A stretch of DNA of 64,000 nucleotides from Cognatishimia sp. MH4019 (GCF_020177595.1 NZ_JAHTBL010000002.1:517193-581192); one strand, 5' to 3'. Positions 10,508 to 20,465 are shown, counted from the first letter of the stretch. Numbers and translations: made by a program. The notes: a model not told the origin generated them from the letters alone.

Positions 10508-11307
10508 TGTCTGTCCTTCTGGTGATCCCGGCCCGCTATGCTTCGAACCGGTATCCGGGCAAGCCATTGGTTGGCTTGAAAGGTGCAGATGGGCAGGAAA
10601 AGAGCCTGATTCAGCGCTCGTGGCACGCCGCTATTGCGGTTCAAGGTGTCGATCGCGTTGTCGTCGCAACCGATGATGATCGCATCAAGCAGGCGTCCGA
10701 GGCATTTGGCGCAGAGGTTGTTATGACCTCGTCAACGTGTGAGAACGGCACCGAACGCTGTGCAGAGGCGCATGCTGCATTGGGTGGTGGTTTCGACATT
10801 GTGGTGAACTTGCAAGGCGATGCACCGCTGACCCCGGCCTGGTTTGTCGAAGACCTGATTTCCGGCCTGCAATCGGACGCAGAGGCCGATATCGCCACGC
10901 CAGTCCTGCGCTGTGATGGTGCGATGTTGGCCGGTCTCAAGCAAGACCGCGCGGAAGGCCGTGTTGGCGGCACCACTGCGGTCTTCGATGTGCATCAAAG
11001 CGGTCTTTATTTCAGCAAGGAAGTAATTCCTTTCACATCTCAGCCTTATGCCGACACAGCAGAAACGCCCGTTTTTCACCATGTTGGTGTCTATGCCTAC
11101 CGCCCCGAGGCGTTGGCGCTTTACCCGACATGGAGACACGGCCCACTTGAGCAGCTTGAAGGGCTTGAGCAGCTTCGTTTTCTGGAGAATGGGCGCCGTG
11201 TCTTATGCGTCGAGGTCGAGGCGAAAGGGCGCCAGTTCTGGGAGCTGAATAATCCCGAGGATGTGCCAAAGATAGAGACCATGATGGCCCAAATGGGTCT
11301 TGAATGA
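10507..11307 (+). CDS. kdsB: 3-deoxy-manno-octulosonate cytidylyltransferase (CMP-Kdo synthetase)
   Basis: 266 residues. It activates Kdo with CTP to CMP-Kdo for lipid A core or capsule synthesis. The N-terminal nucleotide loop IPARYASNRYPGKPL is typical, as are ENGTERCAEAHAAL and NLQGDAPL; the usual family form is QGDEP, so APL is a mild variant. It overlaps the next glycosyltransferase by 4 bases (ATGA). The Kdo pathway is also represented by kdsD at 23.3-24.2 kb. Confidence 0.92.
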   Translation: MSVLLVIPARYASNRYPGKPLVGLKGADGQEKSLIQRSWHAAIAVQGVDRVVVATDDDRIKQASEAFGAEVVMTSSTCENGTERCAEAHAALGGGFDIVVNLQGDAPLTPAWFVEDLISGLQSDAEADIATPVLRCDGAMLAGLKQDRAEGRVGGTTAVFDVHQSGLYFSKEVIPFTSQPYADTAETPVFHHVGVYAYRPEALALYPTWRHGPLEQLEGLEQLRFLENGRRVLCVEVEAKGRQFWELNNPEDVPKIETMMAQMGLE

Positions 11308-12536
11308 CGCAACCGACGGTCAGCATTGTCGTCGTGAGCCGCAACCGCGCGGCACTTCTCAAGCGATGCATGATGGGGCTGTCGCAACTTCTGTATCAGC
11401 CTTACGAGATCGTGGTCGTCGCTGATTCTGCGGGATTGGATGCGCTGGGAGAGTATCCGGGCCAGATTAAGACGGTGGTCTTTGATGCGCCTAATATTTC
11501 AGCAGCGCGTAACATCGGCATTCTGCACACCAGCGGAGAGATCATCGCCTTTATCGACGATGATGCGGTACCAGAGCCGACCTGGTTGGCTGAGTTGGTC
11601 AAAGGGTTCGATCCGGGCGATATTGCCGCTGTCGGTGGATATGTGCGGGGCCGGAATGGTATCTCCTTTCAATGGAAAGCCGGGGCCGTAGATCAGACGG
11701 GGCAGCGCGTCGAGATTGATGGGCCGGAGACCCCGTTTATGCCTGAGGTGGCGAGCGGCCAAACCGCCAAGCTGGAAGGCACCAACATGGCAATCCGGCG
11801 CGATATATTGGTCGCGCTGGGCGGTTTTGATCCGGCGTTTCACTATTATCTTGATGAAACGGACCTGTGTTTGCGCCTCGCCCATGCAGGCCACGCCATT
11901 GCATTCGCTCCGCGCGCAGAGGTGCATCATGGCTTTGCCGCGAACGCGACGCGCAGCGTTAGCCGTGCGCCAACGAATCTGTTTCAGCTGGGGGCCAGCA
12001 AAGCAGTATTTCTAAGAAAACATGCGAATCCCGCTGAGTTAGAGCCGCTTTTTTCTGAATATACGCAGACACAAAGGCGCCGATTATTAAGCTATCTGGT
12101 CCACGGGATGATCGAACCTCGGGACGTGGGGCGTTTGCTGAAAACTCTGCGTGATGGGTTCGAGGAGGGGCGCAATCGCGCGTTTGCCGAGCATAGTCCC
12201 ATCGCAAAACCTCAAACCTTCCTGCCCTTCCAGACCACGGCTTCTGGAGGGTCTGTCGTGCTCAAAGGGCGGGTGTGGCAGCGTGGCTCTTTGAGGCAAC
12301 GCGCGCGACAGTTGCGCGACAAGGGGCTGATTGTGACGATTCTTCTGCTCGACCCATCTTTTCGCAGGCATCACGTTCGATTTGAAGCGCCGGGGATCTG
12401 GGTGCAATCAGGGGGGCTTTGGGGTCGATCGGATCGCAGCCAGGGGCCTGTGCTGAGCAAAGGATTTCATGGGCGCATTAAGCAAGAAATCCAGCGCTTT
12501 TCCGCGCAACGTGCGCTTTCTGACGATGATCACTAA
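11304..12536 (+). CDS. Family 2 glycosyltransferase
   Basis: 410 residues. The first 240 or so form a GT-A fold of family GT2: VSIVVVSRNRAALL at the N-terminus, the metal-binding FIDDDAVPEP, and an acceptor-side YYLDETDLCLRLA motif. The C-terminal 160 residues are basic and not recognised. It probably adds a sugar to a surface glycan. It is coupled to kdsB by an ATGA overlap. Confidence 0.85.
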   Translation: MTQPTVSIVVVSRNRAALLKRCMMGLSQLLYQPYEIVVVADSAGLDALGEYPGQIKTVVFDAPNISAARNIGILHTSGEIIAFIDDDAVPEPTWLAELVKGFDPGDIAAVGGYVRGRNGISFQWKAGAVDQTGQRVEIDGPETPFMPEVASGQTAKLEGTNMAIRRDILVALGGFDPAFHYYLDETDLCLRLAHAGHAIAFAPRAEVHHGFAANATRSVSRAPTNLFQLGASKAVFLRKHANPAELEPLFSEYTQTQRRRLLSYLVHGMIEPRDVGRLLKTLRDGFEEGRNRAFAEHSPIAKPQTFLPFQTTASGGSVVLKGRVWQRGSLRQRARQLRDKGLIVTILLLDPSFRRHHVRFEAPGIWVQSGGLWGRSDRSQGPVLSKGFHGRIKQEIQRFSAQRALSDDDH

Positions 12537-12681
12537 CACTTCCCCTGAAAACCGATTCAAATTGGCAACATAAGGTTGATAGTCTTTTGAAGAGATACAG
12601 TTCCGAAAGACTTATGGTATATCCGGAAAACGGTTCGGCGCCGGGCGGCGCTCTGAGACCACAACGAAAGGTGAGGACAGA

Positions 12682-13575
12682 ATGAAGCGCAAAGTCACGA
12701 AAGCCGTTTTCCCGGTTGCGGGTTTGGGAACCCGGTTCTTGCCTGCGACGAAAGCTGTTCCGAAAGAAATCATGACGCTGGTCGACAGACCGCTCATCCA
12801 ATACGCCATTGACGAGGCCCGCGCGGCGGGTATCAAGGAATTCATCTTTGTGACCTCGCGCGGCAAGAACGCGCTTGAGGATTACTTTGACCACGCGCCA
12901 GACTTGGAATCTTCCTTGCGCAAGAAGGGCAAGACAGAGCTTCTGGAGACCCTCAAAAGCACCAATATGGACAGCGGCGCGATTGCCTACATCCGCCAGC
13001 ACAAAGCGCTGGGCCTTGGCCATGCCGTCTGGTGCGCGCGTCGCCTGATCGCGAACGAGCCCTTTGCCGTGATCCTGCCGGATGACGTGATCGCCGCGGA
13101 AAAGCCCTGCTTGCAGCAAATGGTTGAGGCCTACGAAGAAACCGGCGGCTGCATGGTTGCCGCAATGGAAGTGCCGCCGGAAAAGGCGTCTTCCTACGGG
13201 ATGCTTGATGTGCGCGAAGACATGGGCAACATGGTGTCGGTCAACGGGATGGTCGAAAAGCCGGACCCTGAGGATTCGCCCTCCAACCTGGCGGTGATCG
13301 GTCGCTATATTCTGACGCCGGATGTGCTGCGCAACCTGAATCGTCTCAAATCCGGCTCCGGTGGGGAAATTCAGCTGACCGACGCAATCGCTGACGAGAT
13401 CAGTGAAGAGCGTAACGTTTACGGATATCGCTTCCGTGGCCAGCGTTTTGATTGCGGATCGAAGGCGGGGTTCTTGCAGGCGACCGTTGCCTTTGCACTT
13501 GGCCGCGATGATCTGAAAGGCGAGTTTTCCGAATATCTCAGCCATATGGTGTCCCAACAGAACGCGGCCCAGTAA
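12682..13575 (+). CDS. galU: UTP-glucose-1-phosphate uridylyltransferase
   Basis: 297 residues. It makes UDP-glucose from UTP and glucose-1-phosphate. The N-terminal signature PVAGLGTRFLPATKAVPKE is intact, as are VEKPDPEDSPSNLAVIGRYI and GGEIQLTDAI. A strong ribosome-binding site (GGTGAGGA) precedes the ATG. It is separated by 145 bases from the preceding gene, so a separate promoter is possible, and galE follows after 9 bases. Confidence 0.96.
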   Translation: MKRKVTKAVFPVAGLGTRFLPATKAVPKEIMTLVDRPLIQYAIDEARAAGIKEFIFVTSRGKNALEDYFDHAPDLESSLRKKGKTELLETLKSTNMDSGAIAYIRQHKALGLGHAVWCARRLIANEPFAVILPDDVIAAEKPCLQQMVEAYEETGGCMVAAMEVPPEKASSYGMLDVREDMGNMVSVNGMVEKPDPEDSPSNLAVIGRYILTPDVLRNLNRLKSGSGGEIQLTDAIADEISEERNVYGYRFRGQRFDCGSKAGFLQATVAFALGRDDLKGEFSEYLSHMVSQQNAAQ

Positions 13576-13584
13576 GCTGCGATC

Positions 13585-14568
13585 ATGAAACATGTATTGG
13601 TCACGGGTGGTGCTGGGTATATCGGCTCGCATGCGTGCAAGGCGCTGAAAGCGGCCGGTTATGTTCCGGTGACCTATGACAACCTTTCGACCGGGTGGCA
13701 GGATGCCGTCAAATTCGGCCCGTTTGAGCAGGGTGATCTGACCGATGCAGCCCGCCTTGACGCTGTTTTCGCGAAATATGAGCCTATCGCTGTGGTGCAT
13801 TTTGCAGCGCTCAGCCAGGTGAGCGAAAGCATGCAGAAGCCAGCGCTTTATTGGCGCAATAATGTCGTCGGCTCTCTCACCTTGATTGAAGCGATGCTGA
13901 AGGCAGGCTGCAAAGAGATCGTCTTTTCATCAACCTGCGCCACCTATGGCGATCATGATAATGTCGTGCTGGATGAAAACTGCCGGCAAGAGCCGATCAA
14001 CCCCTATGGCGCCTCCAAACGGGCGATTGAGGATATGCTGTTGGGCTTCGGCGAAAGCGACGGCCTGCGTTCGGTTGTCTTCCGATATTTCAACGTGGCC
14101 GGGGCAGATCCCGATGGCGAGGTTGGCGAGTTTCATCAGCCCGAGACGCATCTGGTTCCGCTGATGTTGGACGCGATTGACGGCAAGCGGGATGCTTTGA
14201 CGATCTTTGGCACAGATTACGAGACACCCGATGGCACCTGCATTCGCGACTATGTCCATGTGATGGATCTGGTGGATGCCCATGTTTTGGGTCTGAACTG
14301 GCTGCAAGACGGCAAAGAAAGCAGGGCCTTTAATCTTGGTACTGGTAACGGCTTTTCGGTGCGTGAAGTGGTCAACGAAAGCCGTATCGTGACCAACAAG
14401 GACGTGCCGGTGGTTGAGGGTGCTCGTAGAGCCGGGGATTGCACAATGCTTGTGTCCGGCAGTGTGAGAGCCGAAGCTGAGCTTGGATGGCGGCCAAAGC
14501 GGTCGAATATGAAGCAGATGATTATTGATGCATGGCGCTGGCACCAAACCGGGCATTACGATCAATAG
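13585..14568 (+). CDS. galE: UDP-glucose 4-epimerase
   Basis: 327 residues, an extended short-chain dehydrogenase. The NAD-binding loop GGAGYIGSHACKAL opens the protein; the catalytic Ser and YxxxK are in FSSTCATYGD and NPYGASKRAIE. It interconverts UDP-glucose and UDP-galactose and so uses the product of galU directly upstream. Its last 40 or so bases overlap the next glycosyltransferase frame. Confidence 0.95.
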   Translation: MKHVLVTGGAGYIGSHACKALKAAGYVPVTYDNLSTGWQDAVKFGPFEQGDLTDAARLDAVFAKYEPIAVVHFAALSQVSESMQKPALYWRNNVVGSLTLIEAMLKAGCKEIVFSSTCATYGDHDNVVLDENCRQEPINPYGASKRAIEDMLLGFGESDGLRSVVFRYFNVAGADPDGEVGEFHQPETHLVPLMLDAIDGKRDALTIFGTDYETPDGTCIRDYVHVMDLVDAHVLGLNWLQDGKESRAFNLGTGNGFSVREVVNESRIVTNKDVPVVEGARRAGDCTMLVSGSVRAEAELGWRPKRSNMKQMIIDAWRWHQTGHYDQ

Positions 14569-15775
14569 CGCGCGGACGCGCTGTCTGGACCTGACGCGCC
14601 TAATCTCTCGCGCTGGGCGGCGGTTGACTGGCGTCGACCGGGTCGAAATGGCTTATCTGACGCAATTTCTGGAATTGGATGGCCCGCTTTTCGCATTGGT
14701 GCGCACGTCATTGGGCTATGTGCTGCTGGACCGGTCCGGTGTTGCAGCGATTGCGACCTGCCTTCAGACGAATGTCTGGCCTGCCCGCGATATCTTGAGC
14801 CGCTTCACCAATCGCCGTCATGTCAAACGCCAAAAGGCTGAAAGCGCGCTGAGGCAGCACGCCCTTGCCCGGTGCCGGCCGCGCGGTCTGGCCCGCATGA
14901 TCGCAACGCATATCCCCGCCGGTGCCAGCTACTTCAACGTCGGCCACGCCAATCTCAGCCGCAGGGTGCTGGACGCGTTCGCCCATAGCCAGCGTGCCGT
15001 GATGATCCATGACACAATCCCCTTGGATTACCCGGAATATCAGGCCGATGGCATTCCAGCGGCCTTTGCCGCCAAGCTGCGTCGCGTGGGGGATTTGGCG
15101 GATCTGATTATCTACAACTCTGCCCAAAGCCAGCGTGACGCGCAGCGGTATTTCGACGAATGGGGGCAAGCTCCCAAGGGGATTGTGGCGCTTTTGGGTG
15201 TAACAGAGCCTGATATGACGGGAGGTCGCTGGCCTGAAGAGGTCGATCCCAACCGCCCAGCTTTTGTTTGCGTTGGCACGATTGAGCCGCGCAAGAACCA
15301 TGCGCTGCTGCTGGACGTATGGGACCAGTTGGCACAAGAGCGCGCGCCTGCCGAGATGCCACAACTTGTGATCGCAGGCGCAAGGGGTTGGAAAAATGAG
15401 AAAGTATTTCAAAGGCTTGATGCGTCGGATAACGCGATCATCGAACTGAACGCCATTTCTGATCCGGATCTTTTCACCCTACTGAACGGTGCCACGGCCC
15501 TGCTTTTTCCAAGCGTCGCCGAAGGCTTTGGGCTGCCGCCTGCCGAAGCTGCCCTGCTGGGAACGCCAGTCTTATGCGCCGACCTGCCCGTTTACCGCGA
15601 GTTTCTTGGGGATATCCCCGTTTACCTAGACGTAAATGACGGGTATCTTTGGAAAAAAGCGGTTGAGACACTGCTGGAACGGGGAACACAAAGGCCGGAC
15701 AGGCAGGCGATATCGGATCAGATCGCGCTTCCAACATGGACAGAACACTTCAATATCGTCTTAAGGGTTGCATGA
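14528..15775 (+). CDS. GT4-type glycosyltransferase
   Basis: About 415 residues. The C-terminal half is a GT-B nucleotide-sugar domain: FVCVGTIEPRKNH, then LFPSVAEGFGLPPAEAALLG with the EX7E-type acidic pair, and GTPVLCADLPVYRE. The N-terminal half carries VMIHDTIPLDYPEY, often seen in mannosyl/fucosyl-type GT4 enzymes. The start is uncertain: TTG-ATG at 14525/14528 overlaps galE by about 40 bases and no clear ribosome-binding site is visible. Confidence 0.85.
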   Translation: MHGAGTKPGITINSARTRCLDLTRLISRAGRRLTGVDRVEMAYLTQFLELDGPLFALVRTSLGYVLLDRSGVAAIATCLQTNVWPARDILSRFTNRRHVKRQKAESALRQHALARCRPRGLARMIATHIPAGASYFNVGHANLSRRVLDAFAHSQRAVMIHDTIPLDYPEYQADGIPAAFAAKLRRVGDLADLIIYNSAQSQRDAQRYFDEWGQAPKGIVALLGVTEPDMTGGRWPEEVDPNRPAFVCVGTIEPRKNHALLLDVWDQLAQERAPAEMPQLVIAGARGWKNEKVFQRLDASDNAIIELNAISDPDLFTLLNGATALLFPSVAEGFGLPPAEAALLGTPVLCADLPVYREFLGDIPVYLDVNDGYLWKKAVETLLERGTQRPDRQAISDQIALPTWTEHFNIVLRVA

Positions 15776-15815
15776 TACGGGTTTGAACGCAGGCAAAGGC
15801 CATTAAAGGGACGTT

Positions 15816-16826
15816 TTGGGACTGGCACAAACATATCGACTGCGACTGCGTCGTAAACGGTTCCGGCTTCGCGCCTATCGCAAGAGCCGTGAGCTGGTTT
15901 CGACGGTGAATCGCACAGGCCAGATCAAGCCCGGCGACGTGCTGTCGTTTACCACGCAGCGCAACGAACGCATTCGTCTGCCTTACTTCCTTCGCTATTA
16001 TCGCGACATGGGGGTTAACCACTTCTTCTTTGTCGATAACAACAGCGATGATGGCTCGTTGGAGTTTCTGAAAGACCAGCCCGATGTGTCGGTCTGGAGC
16101 ACCCAAGGCAGCTACAAACGCTCGCGTTTTGGGGTCGATTGGCTGAATTACCTTCAACTGAAATACGCCCATGGCCATTGGTCGCTGGTTGTCGATCCGG
16201 ACGAGTTTCTGGTCTATCCGTTTTGCGACACGCGACCCATTCAGGCACTAACAGATTGGCTGGACGCGTCCTCCATCAAGTCGTTCAGTGCGATGTTGCT
16301 GGATATGTATCCCAAGGGTCCGCTGAATGATGTGCCTTATCACGAAGGCCAGGACCCGATGGAGATCGCCTCGTGGTTCGATTCGGGCAACTACACGATC
16401 GAGCGGAACAGTCGGTTCGGAAACTTATGGATTCAAGGTGGACCGCGCGCTCGTGTGTTCTTTGCTGACAAACCCGAACGAGCGCCTGCGCTCAATAAGA
16501 TTCCGCTGGTCAAATGGCATCGCAATTATGCCTATGCTAGCTCGTCGCACATGTTGTTGCCGCGTGGTTTGAACCAAGTTTATGACGAATGGGGTGGGGA
16601 GAAAGCGTCGGGGTGTCTGCTTCATGCCAAATTCCTCAACACCTTCCCGCAAAAGGCCCGTGAAGAGCTGGAACGTAAACAGCATTATGCGAACAGCCAT
16701 GAGTATCGCGCCTATGCCGCAGGGTTGCAGGAAAATCCGGACCTGTGGTGCAAATGGTCCGAAAAATACATAAACTGGCGCCAGCTTGAGATCCTTGGCC
16801 TGATGTCCAAGGGCAACTGGGCATGA
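15816..16826 (+). CDS. Glycosyltransferase family 2-like protein (Glyco_tranf_2_4 type)
   Basis: 336 residues from a TTG at 15816 with AAAGGGA upstream. The protein opens with a basic stretch (RLRLRRKRFRLRAYRK) and then shows RNERIRLPYFLRYYRDMGV, FVDNNSDDGS and VVDPDEFLVYP, the pattern of DUF23/Glyco_tranf_2_4 enzymes with a DxD-like metal site. Its acceptor is unknown. It is followed after 10 bases by the next glycan gene. Confidence 0.82.
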   Translation: MGLAQTYRLRLRRKRFRLRAYRKSRELVSTVNRTGQIKPGDVLSFTTQRNERIRLPYFLRYYRDMGVNHFFFVDNNSDDGSLEFLKDQPDVSVWSTQGSYKRSRFGVDWLNYLQLKYAHGHWSLVVDPDEFLVYPFCDTRPIQALTDWLDASSIKSFSAMLLDMYPKGPLNDVPYHEGQDPMEIASWFDSGNYTIERNSRFGNLWIQGGPRARVFFADKPERAPALNKIPLVKWHRNYAYASSSHMLLPRGLNQVYDEWGGEKASGCLLHAKFLNTFPQKAREELERKQHYANSHEYRAYAAGLQENPDLWCKWSEKYINWRQLEILGLMSKGNWA

Positions 16827-16836
16827 GGAGGGCGCC

Positions 16837-18537
16837 GTGACCGTCGGGATCGTCATGCTTGTGCACACCTCGTTGCACCGGGCCGAACAGGTCGCGCGCC
16901 ATTGGGCAGCCGCTGGGTGCCCTGTTGTGATCCATTGCGACAAGTTCGTGGATCGCCAGACTTATCAGACCTTTGTGCAAAACCTCGCAGATGTGGATGA
17001 GGTCTCTTTTTGCAAGACGCGGTATCGCTGCGAATGGGGCACCTGGGGCATTGTTGCCGCGTCGCAAGCCGCGTCGGAGCAATTGTTGCGCACCGATGAC
17101 CAGATCACCCATGTCTATCTGGCCTCGGGATCGTGCTTGCCGCTGCGCCCGGTGCAAGAGTTGATCGATTACCTTGCCGATCGCCCGCGCACCGATTTCA
17201 TCGAATCCGCCACGACCGAGGATGTCCCTTGGACCGTTGGCGGCTTGGACGCGGAACGGTTCACGCTGAACTTCCCGTTTTCATGGAAAAAGCGGCGCTA
17301 TTTCTTCGACCGTTTTGTCGAGCTGCAGCGCAAGGTGGGCTACAAACGCAAAATCCCCGCCGGGATCGTGCCGCATATGGGATCGCAATGGTGGTGCCTG
17401 ACACGGCAAACCCTCTCGGCGATCCTTCAAGACCCGGACCGCAGCATTTATGACGCCTATTTCAAGCGCGTCTGGATTCCGGATGAGAGCTATTTTCAAA
17501 CGCTCTGCCGGATTTATTCGTCGAATGTGGAAAGCCGCTCTCTGACGCTGTCGAAGTTCGATTTCCAAGGCAAACCGCACATCTTTTACGACGACCATCT
17601 GCAGCTTTTGCGCCGTTCGGACTGTTTCGTTGCACGCAAAATCTGGTCCAAGGCAGATCGGCTTTATTCTGCGTTTCTGACCGATGCCGAAGGCGCGATG
17701 AAACGGACGGAGCCGAACCCGGGCAAGATCGACCGTATCTTCGCCAAAGCCGTGGAGCGCCGGACCCGTGGCCGCGCTGGTCTTTACATGCAAAGCCGTC
17801 TGCCCAATGAGGGCTGGGAAAACGGCGTGACCAGCGCGCCTTATTCGGTTTTCGAAGGCTTTGCCGAGCTTTTTGAGGATTTCGAGCCGTGGTTGACGCG
17901 TGCGTCGGGGGCCAGAGTGCACGGGCATCTCTTCGCCAAGGACAAGGTCGAGTTTGCCAATAACGAAGACAGTTACGCTGGCGCGCTTTATAACTCGGCC
18001 AAGGCGCGGGACTACCGGTTCAAGGCGTTTCTGACCAACCTGATCTGGAACACGCGCGGGGAGCGTCAGTGCTTTCAGTTTGGCCCTGATGACAATCAGG
18101 ATGTCGAATGGCTGCTTGCGAAAGACCCCAATGCGCAGATCTCGGTGATCACGGGGGCGTGGGCGGTCCCGCTCTTCAAGACGAACCGCAACTTCTCGGA
18201 CTTGCGGTCAGAAGCGGCTCGGCTGCAGAAAATCGAAAGCCGTCACTTGGATGTGCTACGCTCGTATTACACCAAGGCGCGGGTGCGGATTTGGACGATG
18301 GCGGACTTTGTCGAAAGCCCGATGGAGCCGCTGCAGATGATCATTGACGAGATTGGCCCGAAGAACCTGCGCCGCTTGACAGAAGTTCCGCGGATGGTTG
18401 ATCTGACGGGCTTTGGTCAGTTCCTGCAGAACCTGAAAAACCAAGGGATGCATCCGCATTTGATGGGTGACTTCCCGGTTGGCGATGATCCGGTGCAGCC
18501 CAAGGATCAGCCGCGCAAACCTTATCTGGTGCGATAA
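16837..18537 (+). CDS. Core-2/I-branching-type (GT14-like) glycosyltransferase with DUF5928-type C-terminus
   Basis: 566 residues from a GTG with GAGGAGGG just upstream. Residues 1-250 resemble beta-1,6-N-acetylglucosaminyltransferases of the Branch family: IVMLVHTSLHRAEQ, FCKTRYRCEWGTWGIV, THVYLASGSCLPLRP and GSQWWCLTR. The C-terminal 300 residues resemble the domain-of-unknown-function part seen in Rhodobacterales homologues. Its role in the surface glycan is inferred from its neighbours. Confidence 0.8.
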   Translation: MTVGIVMLVHTSLHRAEQVARHWAAAGCPVVIHCDKFVDRQTYQTFVQNLADVDEVSFCKTRYRCEWGTWGIVAASQAASEQLLRTDDQITHVYLASGSCLPLRPVQELIDYLADRPRTDFIESATTEDVPWTVGGLDAERFTLNFPFSWKKRRYFFDRFVELQRKVGYKRKIPAGIVPHMGSQWWCLTRQTLSAILQDPDRSIYDAYFKRVWIPDESYFQTLCRIYSSNVESRSLTLSKFDFQGKPHIFYDDHLQLLRRSDCFVARKIWSKADRLYSAFLTDAEGAMKRTEPNPGKIDRIFAKAVERRTRGRAGLYMQSRLPNEGWENGVTSAPYSVFEGFAELFEDFEPWLTRASGARVHGHLFAKDKVEFANNEDSYAGALYNSAKARDYRFKAFLTNLIWNTRGERQCFQFGPDDNQDVEWLLAKDPNAQISVITGAWAVPLFKTNRNFSDLRSEAARLQKIESRHLDVLRSYYTKARVRIWTMADFVESPMEPLQMIIDEIGPKNLRRLTEVPRMVDLTGFGQFLQNLKNQGMHPHLMGDFPVGDDPVQPKDQPRKPYLVR

Positions 18538-18543
18538 CGCAAT

Positions 18544-19968
18544 ATGTCTCAAGACTTTGACTTTTTTGTCGTTTTCGCCGAGATGCGGACAGGCTCAAAC
18601 TTTCTGGAAACCAACATTAACGAGTTTCCCGGCCTTGCCTGTTACGGCGAAGCCTTCAATCCGCATTTCATTTGCTACCCTAATAGGACCGATCTTTTCG
18701 GGGTCACGCAAGCGATGCGCGAAGGCGATCCGGCCTCGCTGATTGACGCGATGCGCAAGAATACCGACGGGCTTCCTGGCTTTCGGTTCTTTCACAATCA
18801 CGACGGGCGGGTTCTGGAGCATGTCCTGCCCAATCCGCGCTGTGCCAAGATTATCCTGACGCGCAATCCGGTCGAAAGTTACGTCTCGTGGAAGATCGCG
18901 CAACAGACCGGGCAGTGGAAACTGGCCGATATGAAGCACCAGAAATCCGCGCAGATTATGTTTGATGCGGATGAATTTGATCGGCACCTGACGGCCCTGC
19001 AGGCGTTTCAGGTGCAGTTGCTGAACACGTTGCAGATCACCGGGCAGACGGCTTTTTACCTGGCCTATGAGGACGTGCAGGACGTCAACGTCATGAACGG
19101 GCTCGCCGGGTTTTTGGGCGAGACGACGCAGTTGGACAGCCTGTCCAAGAAGCTCAAGAAGCAGAACCCTGCGCCTTTGTCCGAGAAAGTGAAAAACTTT
19201 GATGAGATGCAACTCGCGCTGGGCAAGACGGATCATTTTGATCTTTCGCGCACGCCCAATTTCGAGACACGGCGCGGCCCTCAGGTGCCGAGTTTTCTGA
19301 CGGCTGCGGAAGCTCCTTTGATGTATCTTCCCGTGCGCGGGGGGCCGGATCGCAAGGTGAAGGCGTGGATGGCGGCGCTGGACGGGGTAAAGCCCGGCGC
19401 GCTTCAGGGCAATTTTAACCAAAAGTCCCTGCGCCAGTGGAAGCGCCAGCATAACGGGCATCGCAGCTTTACCGTGGTCCAGCATCCGGTGGAGCGCGCC
19501 CATGTCGCCTTCTGCGAGAAAATCCTGAACGCGGGCAAAGGCTCTTTCAAAGAGATACGCAACACCTTGCGAAGGGTCTACAAGCTGCCGATTCCTGTAG
19601 GAGAGGTCGATGCCAGTTGGGATCGCCGCCAGCATCGCGAAGCGTTTTTGGCCTTTATCGCGTTTCTAAAGGGCAATCTGAACAACCAGACAGGCATTCG
19701 TGTCGATGGTTTCTGGGCCAGTCAGGCGCAATGCCTGCAAGGCTTCGCGCAATTTGCGCTGCCCGATGTCACGATCCGCGCGGATCGCATGGAAAATGGT
19801 CTGGCCTATCTTGCCAGCGAGATCGGGTATGAAAGCCCGGCTCTTGTCGAGTTCGACAATGGTTACCCTATCCAGCTGGTCGACATCTACGATGACGCGA
19901 TCGAGGCCGCCGTGCGCGATGTGTATCAGCGCGACTACATGACCTTTGGATTTGGCAGCTGGGCCTAG
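18544..19968 (+). CDS. NodH-like sulfotransferase with a second sulfotransferase-like half
   Basis: 474 residues. The N-terminal half matches NodH/Stf0-type sulfotransferases: FAEMRTGSNFLETNI is the PAPS phosphosulfate loop, and LTRNPVESYVSWKIAQQTGQ is the 3'-phosphate-binding region. The C-terminal half contains FTVVQHPVERAHVAFCEKIL, which resembles the same 3'-phosphate motif of the family 2 sulfotransferases, but I see no second complete PAPS loop. It probably sulfates a surface glycan. Its TAG shares the palindrome CTAG with the convergent ptsN. Confidence 0.78.
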   Translation: MSQDFDFFVVFAEMRTGSNFLETNINEFPGLACYGEAFNPHFICYPNRTDLFGVTQAMREGDPASLIDAMRKNTDGLPGFRFFHNHDGRVLEHVLPNPRCAKIILTRNPVESYVSWKIAQQTGQWKLADMKHQKSAQIMFDADEFDRHLTALQAFQVQLLNTLQITGQTAFYLAYEDVQDVNVMNGLAGFLGETTQLDSLSKKLKKQNPAPLSEKVKNFDEMQLALGKTDHFDLSRTPNFETRRGPQVPSFLTAAEAPLMYLPVRGGPDRKVKAWMAALDGVKPGALQGNFNQKSLRQWKRQHNGHRSFTVVQHPVERAHVAFCEKILNAGKGSFKEIRNTLRRVYKLPIPVGEVDASWDRRQHREAFLAFIAFLKGNLNNQTGIRVDGFWASQAQCLQGFAQFALPDVTIRADRMENGLAYLASEIGYESPALVEFDNGYPIQLVDIYDDAIEAAVRDVYQRDYMTFGFGSWA

Positions 19969-20432
19969 GCGGCGCGGATCGCCGCCTGCGTTTCTGTGAG
20001 GATGGTGTAAAGCGTGTCAGAGCTGGGATTGGCCCGCAGCTTGGTGCAGAAATCCGTATTCCGGAGTGTCCGAGAGACCAAAGCAAGCGCTTTCAGATGT
20101 TCGACCCCTGAATCCTCGGGCGCAAACAGCGCAAAGATCAGATCGACGGGTTGGCGATCGACGGATTCATAATCCAGCGGCTTTTCGAGCAAGATGAACA
20201 GGCCCAGCACATTGTCCAACCCGGCAAGCCGGGCGTGGGGAAGTGCAACGCCATGGCCCACACCTGTGGGGCCAAGGCTTTCACGCTCAAGCAAACGGTC
20301 CAGAACAACGCCGCAGTCCAACCCGTAGGCAGACGCTGCTGTCTCGCTCAGATCTCGAAACAGGCGCTTTTTACTGGTGGCGCTACTGACGACCTTCACG
20401 GCCTCAGCTTTGAGAATCGTATCTAGTTCCAT
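19965..20432 (-). CDS. ptsN: PTS IIA-like nitrogen-regulatory protein
   Basis: 155 residues of the EIIA-Ntr family. The phospho-acceptor His lies in GHGVALPHARL. It takes phosphate from EI-Ntr/NPr and acts as a regulator, not as a sugar carrier. It follows hpf by 33 bases, the conserved hpf-ptsN pair of proteobacteria. Confidence 0.94.
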   Translation of the reverse strand: MELDTILKAEAVKVVSSATSKKRLFRDLSETAASAYGLDCGVVLDRLLERESLGPTGVGHGVALPHARLAGLDNVLGLFILLEKPLDYESVDRQPVDLIFALFAPEDSGVEHLKALALVSRTLRNTDFCTKLRANPSSDTLYTILTETQAAIRAA

Positions 20433-20465
20433 CTTGCCCAGCCCCCTTTGCTGGGTTTGGCGGCT

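Noticed and set aside
12478..13800. 440-residue minus-strand frame opposite galU and galE
   Set aside because: It covers two certain genes on the other strand and their gap; no recognisable domain.
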